NCBI RefSeq assembly: GCF_963677685.1
Contig: NZ_OY782185.1
Span: forward strand, 1-64,000
Length of the DNA: 64,000 bases
Origin: an uncultured Bacteroides sp.
Lineage (GTDB): Bacteria; Bacteroidota; Bacteroidia; Bacteroidales; Bacteroidaceae
Direction of reading: 5' to 3'
Below are positions 18,000 to 26,304 of the stretch, piece after piece (within the stretch, counting starts at the first letter, position 1; each line of letters opens with the position of its first letter). The notes beneath the pieces were generated by a model. It ran no database searches. It was not told the origin of the DNA and saw only the letters and a list, made by a program, of their open reading frames with translations. The position numbers and the translations under genes are program-made.

Positions 18000-18581
18000 T
18001 TAAAGTAGTTCTGTAAGCAACAAAGAGACTTGAGGGAGTAAAGGCTCAGGTGGGGCATTTCGAATCACAAAATCCGCATATTGTAGTTTTTCATCATCAG
18101 ATATTTGATTCTTAATACGAGATAATACCTCTTCACGAGAAGATGAGTCACGTAACATAGCACGTCTTATTCGGGTTTCAAATGGCGCATAAACCAAAAC
18201 AACTTTATCCACACTTTCAACAAAACCGGCTTCTATTAGTATAGCAGCCTCTATCCCAACAAACTTAAAACGATTATGAGCTTTTATCCATTTTTCAAAG
18301 TCAGCTTTCACAACTGGATGAATGATAGCATTCACCTTTGAGAGATTTTTTGTATCATCAAAAATATACCTTGCCAACATTTTCTTGTTAAGCATTCCCC
18401 CAAGATAAACATCAGTCCCCAAAAGAGAAACCAAAGAATCTCGAATAAACAAATCACTTTGAATTAAGCGCTTTGCATGAAAATCTGCTATATACATAGG
18501 AACCCCCATTACTTCTAGCAAACGGGAGACAACAGTTTTCCCACTACCAATACCTCCTGTTATACCTAACTTAATACTCAT
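18000..18581 (-). CDS. coaE: Dephospho-CoA kinase
   Basis: 193 residues. Last step of coenzyme A synthesis: phosphorylates the 3'-hydroxyl of the dephospho-CoA ribose. P-loop GITGGIGSGKT at residues 6-16; Asp in MYIADFHAKRL binds substrate; IHPVV and the lid region RRAMLRDSSSREEVLSRI are conserved. It overlaps the upstream ybbR-like gene by 4 bp. Confidence 0.95.
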   Translation of the reverse strand: MSIKLGITGGIGSGKTVVSRLLEVMGVPMYIADFHAKRLIQSDLFIRDSLVSLLGTDVYLGGMLNKKMLARYIFDDTKNLSKVNAIIHPVVKADFEKWIKAHNRFKFVGIEAAILIEAGFVESVDKVVLVYAPFETRIRRAMLRDSSSREEVLSRIKNQISDDEKLQYADFVIRNAPPEPLLPQVSLLLTELL

Positions 18582-19585
18582 AATGGATAATATTCTTCGA
18601 TCAAAAAATCCACTTGCTTAGGAGAAATACGAACGTTACTAACACCAGGAGGAAGCTTCTTTAATTTAACAGTATATTTATCAGCTCCTAAATGCATCAA
18701 TTCTTTATAGGATACATTTAGAGCAAAATCATCAGGTTTCAGGCGATGAAAATCTTTCAGTCCTACTTGAAATGTCAATTGCACTTTTGAAGGAAATGTC
18801 CTCAATATTTTATCTGCTGGAAAATTAACCCCATAAATAGGAATCTCAAAAGTTTTCTCCGTATAAATATCAACAGGCAAAAGTAAATTCACTGAGGAGG
18901 GCACAAACTTAGCCCCTCTTATTTTGCTTAATGAAGGATGGCATGATACCGTGTCTGCAATATGCTTTACTTCCAGTCTTTCTGTATATGCAGAAGTTAT
19001 AGTTTTTAAAATCTCCTTTGGAGCATAAACTAAAACAGAGTCAGGCGAAAACAGAGTATCAGAGATGTAATATTGTCTTTCTGCCACCACTTGCCCCATA
19101 AGACGAACAGGAACTCGCTTCGCTTCTCCCATCGAATAAATATATTCCAAAGTATCCGGTTTTACAGAAAGAAGCCTAGTTGAAGCATTCAATTGGCTAA
19201 ATATCTGCTTTTCAAAATCCGACGCATATATCTTCACTCGATTATTTACTCCTGTATTATCTGAAAAATTGATAAGAATAGGAAAGAAGTTTTTCGTCAA
19301 CATGTAATTTAGGAGCACCGTACCTTTATCTCTTACCTTAATATTTACTTCAGAAGGCAAATCCGCTGTAAGTGTCACATTTTCAGGAAGTCCCTTTAAC
19401 TTTAGAGGGACTGAAAAATTCGTTTCATAATCATTATTAAGAGTTTGGAGTAACCAAAAAGAAGCAGCAATAACAAAGAAAAACAAGAAAACCAAAAACT
19501 CTCTGCTTTTTTCACTTAGCAAAAAATCTTTGATTTTCTTGTTTAATTTTAAATAAAGATATTTTATGTTCCTATATTCGAACAT
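18578..19585 (-). CDS. YbbR-like domain protein
   Basis: 335 residues: a short cytosolic N-terminus, one membrane helix at about 29-46 (FLVFLFFFVIAASFWLL) and an extracytoplasmic region with at least two YbbR-like repeats (VPLKLKGLPENVTLTADLPSEV, then VPVRLMGQVV). In Firmicutes the related CdaR regulates a diadenylate cyclase. No cyclase gene is adjacent here, so that role should not be transferred. In Bacteroidetes it is found with yajC and coaE, as here, giving the order nusB-yajC-ybbR-coaE. Confidence 0.88.
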   Translation of the reverse strand: MFEYRNIKYLYLKLNKKIKDFLLSEKSREFLVFLFFFVIAASFWLLQTLNNDYETNFSVPLKLKGLPENVTLTADLPSEVNIKVRDKGTVLLNYMLTKNFFPILINFSDNTGVNNRVKIYASDFEKQIFSQLNASTRLLSVKPDTLEYIYSMGEAKRVPVRLMGQVVAERQYYISDTLFSPDSVLVYAPKEILKTITSAYTERLEVKHIADTVSCHPSLSKIRGAKFVPSSVNLLLPVDIYTEKTFEIPIYGVNFPADKILRTFPSKVQLTFQVGLKDFHRLKPDDFALNVSYKELMHLGADKYTVKLKKLPPGVSNVRISPKQVDFLIEEYYPL

Positions 19586-19597
19586 AATTTAAACGAT

Positions 19598-19912
19598 TTA
19601 TTTACTTGTAGTATCAGCCGCGCCAGCAAAAATAGAATTTTTATCTACCTTAACCTTTACATTATCAGCTATTTCAAGAACAACATGATCGTCATTCACT
19701 TCTTTAACCTTGCCATGAATTCCACCGGCTGTAATAACTTTCTGATTCACTTCAAGAGATTTACGGAAATTAGCAATTTCCTTTTGTTTCTTATTCTGAG
19801 GACGAATCATGAAAAAGTACATAATAGCGAACATAGCAATTAGCATAATCCACATCATACTACCTCCGCCTCCCATAGGAGCACCTTGCAAAAATACAGT
19901 TAATAAACTCAT
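19598..19912 (-). CDS. yajC: Preprotein translocase subunit YajC
   Basis: 104 residues. One membrane helix (MMWIMLIAMFAIMYFFMIRP, about 19-38) followed by the YajC signature RPQNKKQKEIANFRKSLEVNQKV and GGIHGKVKEVNDDHVVLEI. Auxiliary part of the SecDF-YajC complex at the inner membrane. It lies 12 bp before the ybbR gene. Confidence 0.95.
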   Translation of the reverse strand: MSLLTVFLQGAPMGGGGSMMWIMLIAMFAIMYFFMIRPQNKKQKEIANFRKSLEVNQKVITAGGIHGKVKEVNDDHVVLEIADNVKVKVDKNSIFAGAADTTSK

Positions 19913-19956
19913 AAAAATCTGTTTTTTAGTTTTAAACTTTAGTAATTACAAAAGTA

Positions 19957-20883
19957 TTATTTCTTTGCTAATTTACCTTCTTTTTTTAATTGATTAACTA
20001 TTCCATCAAGAGTACCATTAATAAAGCCACCACTTTTCATCGTACTATAAAGTTTAGCAATCTCCACATACTCATTCAAAGAAACACTTATTGGAATATT
20101 AGGAAAGCTCAAAATCTCAGCCAAAGCACATTGCATAATGACTACATCCATAAATGCAACGCGATCCAAGTCCCAATTTTTGGTATTATCACTTATTAAA
20201 TGTCTGTAATAATCCGCATTTAAAATAGTACGTCTAAACAAGCGACGAGCAAATTCTTGATCTTCATCATCTTTAAATTCAGGAAGTAAAGGTTGAGACG
20301 CCCCCTTCTTTTCCTCAAATCTCTTGATTGTTTTCAAAACGAATGTATCAACAATTTCTTTATCATCATTCCAATATAAGCTTTGGTCTTCTAAAACCTG
20401 ATCTAATGTTTCATTATTGAAAATGAAAGTTTTATATAATTTTCTCCACAACTCACGGTCAGCTTCATAAGAATCATCAGCAGAAGCCATGTATTCTTTA
20501 TATATATCCGACGCCACTATCTTATCATAAATTTCCTTGACTACTTCCTGATCATTAGCCCATGTCTTCTTTTGATTATTAATGAAGTCAAGTAATTGCT
20601 TATTAACTTCTAATTGCGCTGCAAATCTGTTTTTAACAAATTTTACATTAGGGGCAAGTTCATTCGAAGTCGGAACTAATTTAGCTTTAGCTGTATCAAT
20701 GCGCTTTTGTGCATAATTAGTCACTGCGGTCATTAAGATCAGAAGATAATTATACAAATCATAAGCCTTAGAAAGGCTGAAAAATAATTCTTTCTCTGCG
20801 GAGTCTAAGTTTTTGCTACCGTTTTGATAATATGCATATACTATTTGTACAATCTTAAGACGAATAAGAGCTCTGTTAATCAT
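19957..20883 (-). CDS. nusB: Transcription antitermination factor NusB, long Bacteroidetes form
   Basis: 308 residues from ATG 20883, about twice the length of E. coli NusB (139). The NusB fold is at the C-terminus: FMDVVIMQCALAEILSFPNIP, then SVSLNEYVEIAKLYSTMKSGGFINGTLDGI. It binds boxA RNA with NusE (S10) to prevent termination in rRNA operons. The N-terminal 170 residues (MINRALIRLKIVQIVYAYYQNG...) look like a divergent helical extension or a second degenerate NusB-like bundle. First gene of the nusB-yajC-ybbR-coaE unit. Confidence 0.92.
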   Translation of the reverse strand: MINRALIRLKIVQIVYAYYQNGSKNLDSAEKELFFSLSKAYDLYNYLLILMTAVTNYAQKRIDTAKAKLVPTSNELAPNVKFVKNRFAAQLEVNKQLLDFINNQKKTWANDQEVVKEIYDKIVASDIYKEYMASADDSYEADRELWRKLYKTFIFNNETLDQVLEDQSLYWNDDKEIVDTFVLKTIKRFEEKKGASQPLLPEFKDDEDQEFARRLFRRTILNADYYRHLISDNTKNWDLDRVAFMDVVIMQCALAEILSFPNIPISVSLNEYVEIAKLYSTMKSGGFINGTLDGIVNQLKKEGKLAKK

Positions 20884-20916
20884 AAATTTTATATCGATAC
20901 TGTTATTAACGAGCTG

Positions 20917-20949
20917 CAAAAATAGGTATTTTTAGCGACTTTGCCCAAA
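20917..20949 (-). promoter_or_regulatory. Promoter of the nusB-yajC-ybbR-coaE unit
   Basis: On the minus strand a TTTG (20946-20949) is followed after 21 bp by TATTTTTG (20917-20924), matching both parts of the Bacteroidetes TTTG/TAnnTTTG promoter. The box is 33 bp before nusB. Confidence 0.65.
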
Positions 20950-20995
20950 TAAATCACTTTTTTTTATGTGAGATTTCATTCTCTGCTCTTTTTCT

Positions 20996-21026
20996 TTTGA
21001 CAGTTAAAAAAAAAGTATCAAATTTG
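20996..21026 (+). promoter_or_regulatory. Probable promoter of the PUR-family gene
   Basis: TTTG (20996-20999), 19-bp spacer, CAAATTTG (21019-21026), which differs from TAnnTTTG only in its first base. It ends 29 bp before the start. Confidence 0.5.
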
Positions 21027-21055
21027 AGGCCAACTTAAAAAGAAGACCTAAGGAC

Positions 21056-21469
21056 ATGGAAGATTTTAAGAAAAAGAATGGAATGGATTTAAATGATAAA
21101 GAAATAGTATTCTCTAAGTCCATAAAAGCCGGCAAACGTATTTATTATTTAGATGTGAAGAAGAATCGTAAAGATGAAATGTTCCTTGCCATAACCGAAA
21201 GCAAGAAAATCATAACAAACGAAGGTGAAGATACTCAAGTAAGCTTTGAAAAACATAAGATATTCTTATACAAAGAAGACTTTGACAAATTTATGTTTGG
21301 ATTGTCTCAAGCCATAGATTTTATTAATAAAAATCAAGAACCACAAATAGAGAGAAAAGAGGTCGTAGAAGAAAGCACACCTGTCCATGATGAGTACTCA
21401 ATAGATGATATTTCTTTAGAAAAGAATGATATACAAAACGAAATCAAGATAGACATTGATTTTGAGTAA
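21056..21469 (+). CDS. PUR family DNA/RNA-binding protein (DUF3276)
   Basis: 137 residues. The segment KEIVFSKSIKAGKRIYYLDVKKNRKDEMFLAITESKK and the later HKIFLYKEDFDKFMFGLSQAIDFI follow the PUR (Pur-alpha-like) repeat found in Bacteroidetes and spirochaetes. These proteins bind nucleic acid, as shown structurally for Borrelia Bpur. The C-terminus (from about residue 95) is acidic and probably disordered. Single gene with its own promoter. Confidence 0.88.
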   Translation: MEDFKKKNGMDLNDKEIVFSKSIKAGKRIYYLDVKKNRKDEMFLAITESKKIITNEGEDTQVSFEKHKIFLYKEDFDKFMFGLSQAIDFINKNQEPQIERKEVVEESTPVHDEYSIDDISLEKNDIQNEIKIDIDFE

Positions 21470-21475
21470 ATAAAC

Positions 21476-21507
21476 TTTGGCATTTAAAAAAAGAAAGCGT
21501 ACTTTTG
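21476..21507 (+). promoter_or_regulatory. Promoter of rplY (L25)
   Basis: TTTG (21476-21479), 20-bp spacer, TACTTTTG (21500-21507): the best two-part Bacteroidetes promoter in the window. It begins 6 bp after the PUR gene stop and leaves a leader of about 90 nt before rplY. Confidence 0.72.
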
Positions 21508-21520
21508 CAGCGCTTTTGCA

Positions 21521-21548
21521 ACATCGTGTGATAACCACATCGTGTGAT
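21521..21548 (+). repeat. Direct repeat in the L25 mRNA leader
   Basis: ACATCGTGTGAT occurs twice, at 21521-21532 and 21537-21548 (16-bp period), within the transcribed leader of rplY. The second copy's CACA can pair with TGTG of the first, so a small stem-loop is also possible. Function unknown. Confidence 0.7.
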
Positions 21549-21604
21549 GGTGAGTTAAGCAAATAAAAGAAACTTAATTTAGAGTAACACAAAAAAAATT
21601 AAAA

Positions 21605-22192
21605 ATGAAATCAATCGAAGTAAAAGGAACTGCGCGCACTATCGCAGAACGTTCTTCAGAGCAAACTAAAGCGCTTAAAACAATCCGTAAAAACGGAGAA
21701 GTACCTTGCGTTCTTTATGGAGCAGGAGAAAATATTCATTTCACTGTAACTGCTGAATCATTGCGTAATTTAGTATATACACCTCATATCTATATTGTAG
21801 ACTTAGATATTGATGGCAAAAAAGTTAATGCAATTTTAAAAGACATTCAATTTCACCCTGTAAAAGATACTATTCTTCATGTAGATTTCTATCAGATTGA
21901 CGAATCAAAACCAATCGTAATGGAAGTACCTGTACAATTAGAAGGATTAGCAGAAGGTGTGAAAGCCGGTGGTAAGTTAACACTTCAAATGCGTAAACTA
22001 AGAGTTAAAGCATTATACAATGATATTCCTGAAAGATTAGCTGTAAGCGTAGCTCATTTAGGTTTAGGTAAAACAGTAAAAGTAGGTGAATTGTCTTACG
22101 AAAACCTCACACTACTTAATGCAAAAGAAGCTGTTGTATGTGCCGTTAAATTAACTCGTGCCGCAAGAGGATTAGCTGCTGCAGGTAAATAA
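21605..22192 (+). CDS. rplY: 50S ribosomal protein L25 / general stress protein Ctc
   Basis: 195 residues, the long Ctc/TL5 form. The N-terminal L25 beta-barrel (residues 1-92: KTIRKNGEVPCVLYGAGENIHF, DIQFHPVKDTILHVDFYQI) binds 5S rRNA. The C-terminal domain (from about 93: VEVPVQLEGLAEGVKAGGKL) is the TL5-type extension. It has its own promoter and a leader with a repeated element, and is followed by pth, a common neighbour of L25 in bacteria. Confidence 0.96.
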   Translation: MKSIEVKGTARTIAERSSEQTKALKTIRKNGEVPCVLYGAGENIHFTVTAESLRNLVYTPHIYIVDLDIDGKKVNAILKDIQFHPVKDTILHVDFYQIDESKPIVMEVPVQLEGLAEGVKAGGKLTLQMRKLRVKALYNDIPERLAVSVAHLGLGKTVKVGELSYENLTLLNAKEAVVCAVKLTRAARGLAAAGK

Positions 22193-22220
22193 TCGAACAT
22201 GATTCCCGAAAGGGAATTCC

Positions 22221-22288
22221 AAAAACGCAGATTAACGCAGAATTACAGGCTTCAACCTGTGTAAATCTGCGATAATTTGCGTTTTTTT
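22221..22288 (+). terminator. Long hairpin between rplY and pth
   Basis: Imperfect inverted repeat: outer arms AAAAACGCA / TGCGTTTTT, middle CGCAGA / TCTGCG, inner ACAGG / CCTGT, ending in a T-run. It can act as terminator of rplY. The internal repetition of CGCAGATTAACGCAGA makes it look like a copy of an interspersed palindromic repeat. A smaller hairpin TTCCCgaaaGGGAA lies just before it (22203-22217). Confidence 0.72.
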
Positions 22289-22300
22289 AATATCCCAAAT

Positions 22301-22864
22301 ATGAAATTTTTAATCGTAGGACTAGGAAATATTGGCCCCGAATATCATGAAACCCGCCATAACATAGGCTTTATGGTAATAGATGCCCTTGCTAAGAACT
22401 CTAATAAATCATTTAACGACGGACGTTACGGCTTTACCACTACCCTTTCAATAAAAGGAAAGCAATTAATATTGCTAAAGCCATCCACTTTTATGAATTT
22501 AAGTGGAAATGCAGTTCGATACTGGATGCAGAAAGAAAAAATTCCATTAGAGCATGTACTTATCATTGTAGACGACCTCGCATTACCTTTTGGCACATTG
22601 CGATTAAAAGGAAAAGGTAGTGATGCCGGTCACAACGGATTGAAACACATAGCCACCACCTTGGGGACCGAAAATTATGCCCGCCTACGTTTTGGCATAG
22701 GCAATGATTTCCCAAGAGGTGGACAAATAGAATATGTATTAGGGCAGTTCACGGAAGAAGATCGAAAGACAATGGACGAACGCCTTAAAACGGCAGGAGA
22801 AATTATCAAAAATTTCTGCTTAGCCGGTATAGATATAACAATGAATCTATTTAATAAAAAATAG
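22301..22864 (+). CDS. pth: Peptidyl-tRNA hydrolase
   Basis: 187 residues from ATG 22301. Releases tRNA from stalled peptidyl-tRNA. Signatures: [21 protein letters not shown] (with catalytic His in TRHN), [13 protein letters not shown] and [14 protein letters not shown]. An upstream frame start at 22277 lies inside the terminator hairpin and is rejected. It is followed 3 bp later by the S4-domain gene. Confidence 0.96.
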   Translation: MKFLIVGLGNIGPEYHETRHNIGFMVIDALAKNSNKSFNDGRYGFTTTLSIKGKQLILLKPSTFMNLSGNAVRYWMQKEKIPLEHVLIIVDDLALPFGTLRLKGKGSDAGHNGLKHIATTLGTENYARLRFGIGNDFPRGGQIEYVLGQFTEEDRKTMDERLKTAGEIIKNFCLAGIDITMNLFNKK

Positions 22865-22867
22865 CTT

Positions 22868-23296
22868 ATGCCTGAAGCTAGAATAGACAAATGGATGTGG
22901 GCTGTTCGTATTTTCAAAACACGAACAATCGCCTCAGAAGCCTGTAAAAAAGGACGCGTAACTATTAATGGAAGTCAAATCAAACCTTCCCGCACAATAA
23001 AGCCTGGAGACATCATCCAAGTGAAGAAACCACCAATAACTTACTCTTTCAAGGTGTTGCAAGCCATAGAAAAACGCATTGGAGCTAAGTTAGTGCCCGA
23101 AGTAATGGAAAATGTAACAACCCCTGACCAGTATGAATTATTAGAAATGAGCAAAATCAGTGGATTTATAGATCGAGCACGTGGCAGTGGACGCCCAACA
23201 AAGAGAGATCGTCGCACATTAGAGGAATTTACAGATCCTACATTAATGGCAGACGATTTTGACTTCGATTTTGATTTTGAAGAGACAAAAAAATAA
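22868..23296 (+). CDS. S4 domain RNA-binding protein, Hsp15-like
   Basis: 142 residues. The S4 RNA-binding fold fills the N-terminal half (RIDKWMWAVRIFKTRTIASEACKKGRVTINGSQIKPS). The tail after residue 105 is charged and ends in an Asp/Phe run (DDFDFDFDFEETKK). It resembles Hsp15 (HslR), which rescues 50S subunits carrying peptidyl-tRNA. That fits the position 3 bp after pth, another peptidyl-tRNA rescue gene. Confidence 0.88.
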   Translation: MPEARIDKWMWAVRIFKTRTIASEACKKGRVTINGSQIKPSRTIKPGDIIQVKKPPITYSFKVLQAIEKRIGAKLVPEVMENVTTPDQYELLEMSKISGFIDRARGSGRPTKRDRRTLEEFTDPTLMADDFDFDFDFEETKK

Positions 23297-23298
23297 TT

Positions 23299-23356
23299 AT
23301 TTCTTCCCAATTCATCAAGACTAGTATAGCTCTTTGATGAAAATTGGGAAGAAATA
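23299..23356. terminator. Bidirectional terminator between the S4 and HIT genes
   Basis: Arms TATTTCTTCCCAATT and AAAATTGGGAAGAAATA, with an additional inner ATCAAA/TTTGAT pairing. Lies between convergent genes. Confidence 0.8.
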
Positions 23357-23361
23357 CTTTT

Positions 23362-23787
23362 TTATAGATTTGCTTTTACAGCATCGATTAATTCCGAATA
23401 CTCAGCATCTGTTAGATAAACCTTTCCCGGATTCATTTGAAACACGCCACCATAATCAGGACCATCCACATACTTAGGAGCTAGATGAAAATGTAAGTGA
23501 GAAAGCTTATCCGAATAAGCTCCATAATTTATTTTTTCAGGATGAAAGGCCTTATCCATTGCGCGAGTTACGCAAGCAACATCAGCCATAAAAGCATCAC
23601 GTTCTTCATCACTCAATTCAAAAAGATCGTTCACATGATCTTTATAAGCCACTAAGCAACGTCCGCGATACGTCTGTTCCTTAAATAAAAAAACACGAGA
23701 AACTTTAAGTGTTGCTATCTCAATCATCAAATTATGCAACGTCTCATTGTTTTGGCAATACAAACATTCTTTAGGATCACTTTTCAT
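23362..23787 (-). CDS. HIT family nucleotide hydrolase/transferase
   Basis: 141 residues. The histidine triad is seen as HLHFHLAPK near residues 97-105, and an N-terminal CLYC pair suggests metal binding. YRGRCLVAYKDHVNDLFEL is the usual HIT substrate region. Family members hydrolyse nucleoside phosphoramidates or dinucleotide polyphosphates. Substrate unknown. The gene ends next to the shared terminator. Confidence 0.9.
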   Translation of the reverse strand: MKSDPKECLYCQNNETLHNLMIEIATLKVSRVFLFKEQTYRGRCLVAYKDHVNDLFELSDEERDAFMADVACVTRAMDKAFHPEKINYGAYSDKLSHLHFHLAPKYVDGPDYGGVFQMNPGKVYLTDAEYSELIDAVKANL

Positions 23788-23836
23788 AATTTCGAGTTTA
23801 TAAAATTAATATGAACAAAAATAATCATTATACACA

Positions 23837-26110
23837 TCATAAAGGGTTTAATTTTTGATTCTTTTCCCCTACTAATTGATGTATATGCTCATCTTTTCCC
23901 ACAATCCACAATACATCGCCTTCCTCAAAAGGTATATCCACATTCGGAGCCATCAAAGTTCCTCCTCCTCTCTCCACCCCTACTATAAGGCAACGATACT
24001 TTTCTCTAATGCCGGAATTTCGTAATCTCACTCCAATTAAAAAAGAATCAGCATCAATTAAAAGTTGCTTTAATACCATCGTATGCTTTTCCACTACATC
24101 ATCTGCCAACGAAGACACATTCTGCAGTTCTTCACTAAAAACATTCAGCTGGTCATCCGTACCAATAACCTGTATCTTATCATTAGGAAAAAGACGCATA
24201 TCAGGACCTGGTATATTAATCCGTCGTCTGCCTCTTAAAATAGAGACCACATGTACATCATATTTTCGACCTAGATTGAGTTCCAATAACGTTTGCCCCA
24301 CCCAAGTAGATTCCCCAGGAAGTTCAAAGTCTGCCAAGTGCAGATCACGTGACAACAATCTCCCTGCATAAGCAGGTTTCTTTTCACCCAGATACTCGGC
24401 ACGAATATCCCTATAGCGTAAATTTTGAAAAAAACGCCTTTCTATAAGGATAGAGTGCTTTTTCAAACGGCGAGAATAAACCATCAATAGTACTGCCAAA
24501 ATAGCAATGCCCAAAGCTATTCCCACAGATGCTCTAAATAAGCTTGCCACAATAAACATAACTAGAGACACAGCCACGATCGCCCGAAAAACGATTGTAG
24601 ACACCAAAGGGCCTCTATTGATACGATTATCATTCCAAAGAGTTATAAATTCCACAGAACGGTTTTTCTTCACAATAATCGCTCTAAGAAAAGGCGAGAT
24701 TGACAATGTTGTAAGAAAAGTACCCAATAGTGCTGCTCCAAAATGTGGCAAATGTTGATATAAAAAAGGCATAATATATCGAATAAACAAGATAATCACC
24801 CCTATACTGAGCACAGAATAAGCTACAGTTATACGTATCAATGCGGTCAACAATTTTTTCCAAAGATTCTCGTAATTCATTGCCGCCTCACTTCCATGGC
24901 AATAACGTGCAAGAAAGCGTTTCCAAGACCCTGGTAATCGAGCATCTACAAAATCAACAGCCGGAGTAGACAAGCGAATCATATAAGGTGTTAAAAATGT
25001 GGTAATTACCGACACAGCTACAACAATAGGATACAAAAAATCACTAGTTACATGAAGAGCAACTCCTAGAGAAGCAATAATAAAAGCAAACTCCCCTATT
25101 TGTGTCAGGCTAAAACCACACTGCATAGCAACCTTCAACGGTTGTCCGGCCAAGACAACACCAAAAGTCCCGAACAGAGCCTGCCCCACAATAACAGATA
25201 AGGTAACGACTAAAATAGGGATAGCATATTCTACAATCATAGCCGGATCAACCATCATTCCTACTGAAACAAAAAACACAGCACCAAACAAGTCTTTCAC
25301 CGGCTTAACCAGCCGCTCTATAGATTCAGCTTCTGCCGTCTCAGCCAAGATAGACCCCATTATGAAAGCCCCAAAAGCAGCCGAAAAGCCAGTATAAGCA
25401 GCAAGAAGTACCATACCTAAACATAACCCCAGAGAGACAATCAGTAATGTCTCTTCGGTCATCAATTTTCGTACGCGTTTCAGAAACTGAGGAATAATAT
25501 AGATGCCAACAATAAACCACAAGATTAGAAAAAAGAACAACCGCCCCACACTCCCAAACATATCAAATCCTTCAATCTCACTTTTAGCCGATAAAGTAGA
25601 AAGCATAACCATTAACACAATCGCTAATATATCTTCGATGATTAGAATGCTAAGCACCAAACCCGCAAACTTCTTTTTCCTCAACCCCATATCATCAAAG
25701 GCCTTATAAATAATGGTAGTAGAAGACATAGCAATCATACCTCCGAGGAATAAACAATCCATCCGTTTCCAATGAAAAGCAATTCCAATGCCGATCCCCA
25801 ACAAGGTCATGCAAAAGATTATTGTACATGCGGCAATAATCGCCGTCCCTCCCATTTTTAGGATCTTTTTAAAGCTAAAATCAAGACCTAACGCAAATAA
25901 CAAGAAAATCACTCCTATATCCGCCCAAGTTTGTATATTAGCCGCATCAATAACCGAAGGAGTAAAGTCTAGATGAGGACTTGCCAAAAAACCTGCTACA
26001 ACATAACCAAGCACCAACGGTTGTTTCAGTTTTTTAAAGATAAGAGTCATCACACCTGCACAAGCAAGAATCAGTGCAAGATCAGCAATCAGAGTAGGCA
26101 AATGTGACAT
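23837..26110 (-). CDS. Monovalent cation:proton antiporter (KefB/CPA2-like) with two TrkA-C domains
   Basis: 757 residues. The N-terminal Na+/H+ exchanger domain (about 1-380) has around 12 membrane segments and typical sequences LGLDFSFKKI, SSTTIIYKAF and SAAFGAFIMGSILAET. A second hydrophobic block (about 410-540) follows. Two RCK C-terminal (TrkA-C) units come next, at about 590-655 (FELPGESTWVGQTLLELNL, PNDKIQVIGTDDQL) and 675-745 (DSFLIGVRLRNSGIREKY, EEGDVLWIVGKDEH). No TrkA-N nucleotide-binding domain is seen, unlike KefB/KefC. It would exchange K+ or Na+ for protons at the inner membrane; the ion is unknown. Confidence 0.9.
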   Translation of the reverse strand: MSHLPTLIADLALILACAGVMTLIFKKLKQPLVLGYVVAGFLASPHLDFTPSVIDAANIQTWADIGVIFLLFALGLDFSFKKILKMGGTAIIAACTIIFCMTLLGIGIGIAFHWKRMDCLFLGGMIAMSSTTIIYKAFDDMGLRKKKFAGLVLSILIIEDILAIVLMVMLSTLSAKSEIEGFDMFGSVGRLFFFLILWFIVGIYIIPQFLKRVRKLMTEETLLIVSLGLCLGMVLLAAYTGFSAAFGAFIMGSILAETAEAESIERLVKPVKDLFGAVFFVSVGMMVDPAMIVEYAIPILVVTLSVIVGQALFGTFGVVLAGQPLKVAMQCGFSLTQIGEFAFIIASLGVALHVTSDFLYPIVVAVSVITTFLTPYMIRLSTPAVDFVDARLPGSWKRFLARYCHGSEAAMNYENLWKKLLTALIRITVAYSVLSIGVIILFIRYIMPFLYQHLPHFGAALLGTFLTTLSISPFLRAIIVKKNRSVEFITLWNDNRINRGPLVSTIVFRAIVAVSLVMFIVASLFRASVGIALGIAILAVLLMVYSRRLKKHSILIERRFFQNLRYRDIRAEYLGEKKPAYAGRLLSRDLHLADFELPGESTWVGQTLLELNLGRKYDVHVVSILRGRRRINIPGPDMRLFPNDKIQVIGTDDQLNVFSEELQNVSSLADDVVEKHTMVLKQLLIDADSFLIGVRLRNSGIREKYRCLIVGVERGGGTLMAPNVDIPFEEGDVLWIVGKDEHIHQLVGEKNQKLNPL

Positions 26111-26133
26111 TCTATAAGATTTTTTAAGACATG

Positions 26134-26141
26134 CAAATGTA
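26134..26141 (-). promoter_or_regulatory. -7 box for the large antiporter gene
   Basis: TACATTTG on the minus strand, 23 bp before the start codon, fits TAnnTTTG. No -33 at standard spacing. Confidence 0.45.
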
Positions 26142-26235
26142 AATGAAATCTCCCAAGAATAAAAAAAACAAAGAATAAAAACGAACTATTAAAGTAAAAA
26201 AGTGCGTTCTGAAGTTTTACCAGCAGCTAAAAACG

Positions 26236-26280
26236 AAACTTGCCCGAGCTGCTAAAGTCAACACAGCTCGGGCAAGTTTT
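26236..26280 (-). terminator. Terminator of pepT-gcvT
   Basis: Perfect 16-bp stem AAACTTGCCCGAGCTG / CAGCTCGGGCAAGTTT, loop 12 nt, located 25 bp past the gcvT stop on the minus strand. Confidence 0.85.
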
Positions 26281-26304
26281 ATCCAAAGATCAGTAACTCA
26301 CGTA

